A stretch of 64,000 nucleotides of DNA from Paenibacillus sp. Soil787 (GTDB taxonomy: Bacteria; Bacillota; Bacilli; Paenibacillales; NBRC-103111). The translations under genes were made by a program, and so were the position numbers. The stretch lies in contig NZ_LMSP01000006.1 of assembly GCF_001429545.1 (NCBI RefSeq), positions 39,491 to 103,490 of the forward strand. Reading direction: 5' to 3'. Below the pieces are notes generated by a model. That model made no database searches and was not told the DNA's origin. It saw nothing but the letters and a program-made list of their open reading frames with translations. Positions 61,934 to 64,000 of the stretch are shown piece by piece. The stretch's first letter is position 1. Every line of letters begins with the position of its first letter.

Positions 61934-63616
61934 TTATCTTGCTGTAGTTTGAGCTGGATCTAAGACGAACCAGACTTTTCCTACATTTTGTCCGGTTGTT
62001 TCACCGGGGTTGTGATCTTTGATCCAGTAGTAAAGCGGCCAGCCTTTATACGTGCTTTGTTTCGTGCCATCGTTTCGAGTAAGGGTACCGAAATCGCTGC
62101 TAGTCAGATCCGAGGAAACCGTAAGGTTCGCATCATAGAAGATCGGCCAGTTAACCAAACATTGGCCAACGCAGGAGTTAGGATCCGCTTTATCTTTTGT
62201 GAACAAGTACAAAGCCATGCCATTCTGATCCACCAAATACGTGCCAAGAGCATCGGATTTACTTGTTTTTACGGATGTGTTCGCAGCTTTGGTGCCATTG
62301 AATTTCGCAGGATCAATCACGTACCACACTTTACCAACATCCTGGCCTAAAGTATCTCCCATTTTCTTATCATCTACCCAATAGTACAGAGGGAAACCTT
62401 TGTATGTGGTTTGCATTTTGCCATCTGCGCGAACGAGTGTACCGAAATCTGCTGAATTGACTCCCGTTGGAGGCGCAATATTCGGTGCGTAGAATAATGG
62501 CCATTTCTCCAAACATTTGCCGGAGCAATTGCTGACGCCCTTCGTATCTTTATCAAAGTAGTAAAGCGCCATGCCGTTTGCATCTGTTAAATAATTGCCT
62601 AGATCGGCTTTGGTGCCTAGCGCCACGCCGCCGTTCGAAGGTTTAATAACGAACCAGACCTTACCAACGTTATCTCCTGTTGTATCTCCGGCTTTTTGAT
62701 CCTTAACGAAGTAATATAAAGGCCAGCCCTTATAGGTCAGTTGTTCTTTGCCGTCAGCACGCACGAACACTTTGAAATCCGCTGCGCTAAACTCCGCAGG
62801 AACCGTGAAATTATTGCCGTTAAAGATCGGCCAGTTGGCCAAACATTGACCCACACAGGAATTCACATCTGCTGCGTCCTTGGTAAAATAGTAAAGCGTC
62901 ATTCCTTTAGAGTCCGTTAGATAACTACCCAACGTATCGCTTTGCTTCAAGCTGAGTTCTGCGTTCTTCAGCACATCGAGCTTAGTCGCACTGATTTTGC
63001 CTTTATCCGTCAAATCGGCGGCTAACGTTTTCATAGTACCTTTGATCGGCACCTTCAACGCCTCGATGGTCGCAGTAGCGATATGTAAGTTTTTGAATGA
63101 CTTCACATTAGCAATCTTGGATAAGCCATTTTTCGAGGCAAAAATAAATACGTCCGCATACTCGAAATCCGAACCTTGTGTGTAACCCAATGATTCTAAC
63201 AGAACCTTATAATACTGCTGCGCTGTAATTCCGGAGAGCGGTTCAAACTTATCGTCGCCGGTTCCCTGCCAGCCTAGGCTCGGGTTCGCTTTCAAATAAC
63301 CTAGAATCGCTTGGTTCTCTTTGGAAACGCTGCTAGCATCCTTGAAGCTAGTAGTTCCGGTGTAAGCTAACGCTTCGGCTTCCAAACCTTTTAATCTTAG
63401 GGACATCACCGCGGCTTGCAGCCTAGTTGTTGGCTTGTTTAAGTATTCAGCCGTCAGCCCATTGCCCTCTCCTTGGAGGATACCCAGATCCCCTGCTATA
63501 TCCGTTTCGGATTTGACCTTCAGAGGCTCAGCCGCAGCTGCTGATAGAGCCGTAATTCCCGCCATAAGACCTAGTAACACTAGGGATGATACGAATACTT
63601 TTTTAAAATTACCCAT
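61934..63616 (-). CDS. secreted protein with SLH-like N-terminus and three COG4315 repeats
   Basis: 560 residues. Signal peptide to the AAAAEP site near 29. About 30-190 resembles degenerate S-layer-type segments (DLGILQGEGNGLTAEYLNKP, RLQAAVMSLRLKG). Three repeats of about 113 residues follow (near 227, 339, 453), each with YLxDxxGMxLYYFTKD (the Yx(F/W/Y)xxD motif), CVGQCLANWP (CxxxC) and GKVWFVIDP-type ends. The function of this repeat is not established; electron transfer or ligand binding has been suggested for relatives. It lies upstream of the sigma/anti-sigma pair and may be its target. AAGGAGG precedes the ATG. Confidence 0.83.
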   Translation of the reverse strand: MGNFKKVFVSSLVLLGLMAGITALSAAAAEPLKVKSETDIAGDLGILQGEGNGLTAEYLNKPTTRLQAAVMSLRLKGLEAEALAYTGTTSFKDASSVSKENQAILGYLKANPSLGWQGTGDDKFEPLSGITAQQYYKVLLESLGYTQGSDFEYADVFIFASKNGLSKIANVKSFKNLHIATATIEALKVPIKGTMKTLAADLTDKGKISATKLDVLKNAELSLKQSDTLGSYLTDSKGMTLYYFTKDAADVNSCVGQCLANWPIFNGNNFTVPAEFSAADFKVFVRADGKEQLTYKGWPLYYFVKDQKAGDTTGDNVGKVWFVIKPSNGGVALGTKADLGNYLTDANGMALYYFDKDTKGVSNCSGKCLEKWPLFYAPNIAPPTGVNSADFGTLVRADGKMQTTYKGFPLYYWVDDKKMGDTLGQDVGKVWYVIDPAKFNGTKAANTSVKTSKSDALGTYLVDQNGMALYLFTKDKADPNSCVGQCLVNWPIFYDANLTVSSDLTSSDFGTLTRNDGTKQSTYKGWPLYYWIKDHNPGETTGQNVGKVWFVLDPAQTTAR

Positions 63617-63847
63617 GCTCGATTATTCCTCCTTAAATTTTTCTATTTAAGGTAACGACGTGGAGATGCAAGCGGTTTTATCATTTGTGTGTTAAGTTGG
63701 ACAATTTTTATTTTTTTAGCGACTATGCGCTATGGCAAGCCAACGCGCTGCTTGTGAAAGCTCGGTTTTCGATCTTGTCTTCGCCACGTATCAGCGAAAG
63801 CTCAATTTCCGCGCTTATTCACCTACACCAAACACTTCCTACCTTTT

Positions 63848-64000
63848 GCTGAGAGAGCCGAAATCCACTTCTCACCGTCGGAAAAGTAACAAAGTGTTGC
63901 TAAGAAGTCCGAAAAGGACTTCTTGAAGCCAGAATGATGCTTGTTAACCAAAAATGTATGCTGAGAGAGCCGAAATCCACTTCTCATCGCCGGAAAAGTA
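63848..64000. repeat. direct repeat at the window edge
   Basis: GCTGAGAGAGCCGAAATCCA and the next 20 bases recur at 63848-63888 and 63960-64000 with one or two differences, about 112 bases apart. Between them lies a palindrome AAGAAGTCC-GAAA-AGGACTTCTT. The array probably continues beyond the window. Confidence 0.75.

Overview
The window looks like a chromosomal segment of a Gram-positive, endospore-forming member of the Paenibacillaceae (Paenibacillus-like). The grounds are: a CIRCE-controlled groES-groEL next to tatA/tatC, moaC and the ABC-F gene ydiF, as in Bacillus; T-box leaders; an sspH-type spore protein and a CotD-like coat protein; CUT1 sugar ABC transporters with lipoprotein binding proteins and no local ATPase; strong GGAGG-type ribosome binding sites; and frequent TTG/GTG starts. 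No rRNA, tRNA, CRISPR array or intact insertion sequence was found.

Layout. 1-5.0 kb: a SNF2 ATPase translationally coupled to a SWIM zinc-finger protein. 5.1-6.0 kb: CotD-like coat protein and tiny ORFs. 6.1-19.0 kb: a minus-strand carbohydrate locus with two CUT1 permeases, two near-duplicate binding lipoproteins, an SDR, an enolase-superfamily dehydratase, a rhamnose-mutarotase/SGNH-hydrolase fusion, a membrane AraC regulator and a cytosolic heparinase-like lyase, headed by a cre site. 19.4-28.7 kb: housekeeping (groEL, groES, tatC, tatA, molybdopterin genes, 5-formyl-THF cyclo-ligase, ydiF). 29.3-34.9 kb: a sugar-acid operon (GntP permease, class II aldolase, four-carbon acid sugar kinase, dehydrogenase) with a divergent GntR/FCD regulator. 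35-38 kb: a hairpin tandem array, a large membrane protein, and a cluster of perfect DnaA boxes.

38.3-44.0 kb: leuA behind two tandem leucine T-boxes, then the tsaE-tsaB-rimI-tsaD t6A operon. 44.5-47.5 kb: sspH operon, Ku and a stand-alone LigD-type ligase, i.e. a compact NHEJ set next to a spore gene. 47.6-49.4 kb: a berberine-bridge-type flavoprotein bracketed by direct repeats, one being the ligase 5' end and the other a truncated copy of it. 50.1-53.2 kb: a five-gene arsenic operon ending in a CX5R phosphatase. 54-56.4 kb: a divergent purA paralogue facing a LysR gene. 57-60.4 kb: selU, selD and a ring-cleaving dioxygenase. 60.5-63.6 kb: ECF sigma/anti-sigma pair behind a secreted triple-repeat protein.

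The most unusual content is between the genes. Several families of structured repeats occupy the intergenic spaces: a stem-loop family with five copies whose 3' end abuts a terminator hairpin in four of them; a pair of 200-bp repeats; a family bounded by inverted TGCA/GTAC arms; a 115-bp hairpin array; and a 51-bp array. No single obvious defence or mobile system is present. The best candidates for undescribed biology are the mutarotase-esterase fusion locus, the terminator-associated repeat family, the tandem Leu T-boxes, the DnaA-box cluster, the purA2-lysR pair and the phosphatase in the ars operon.
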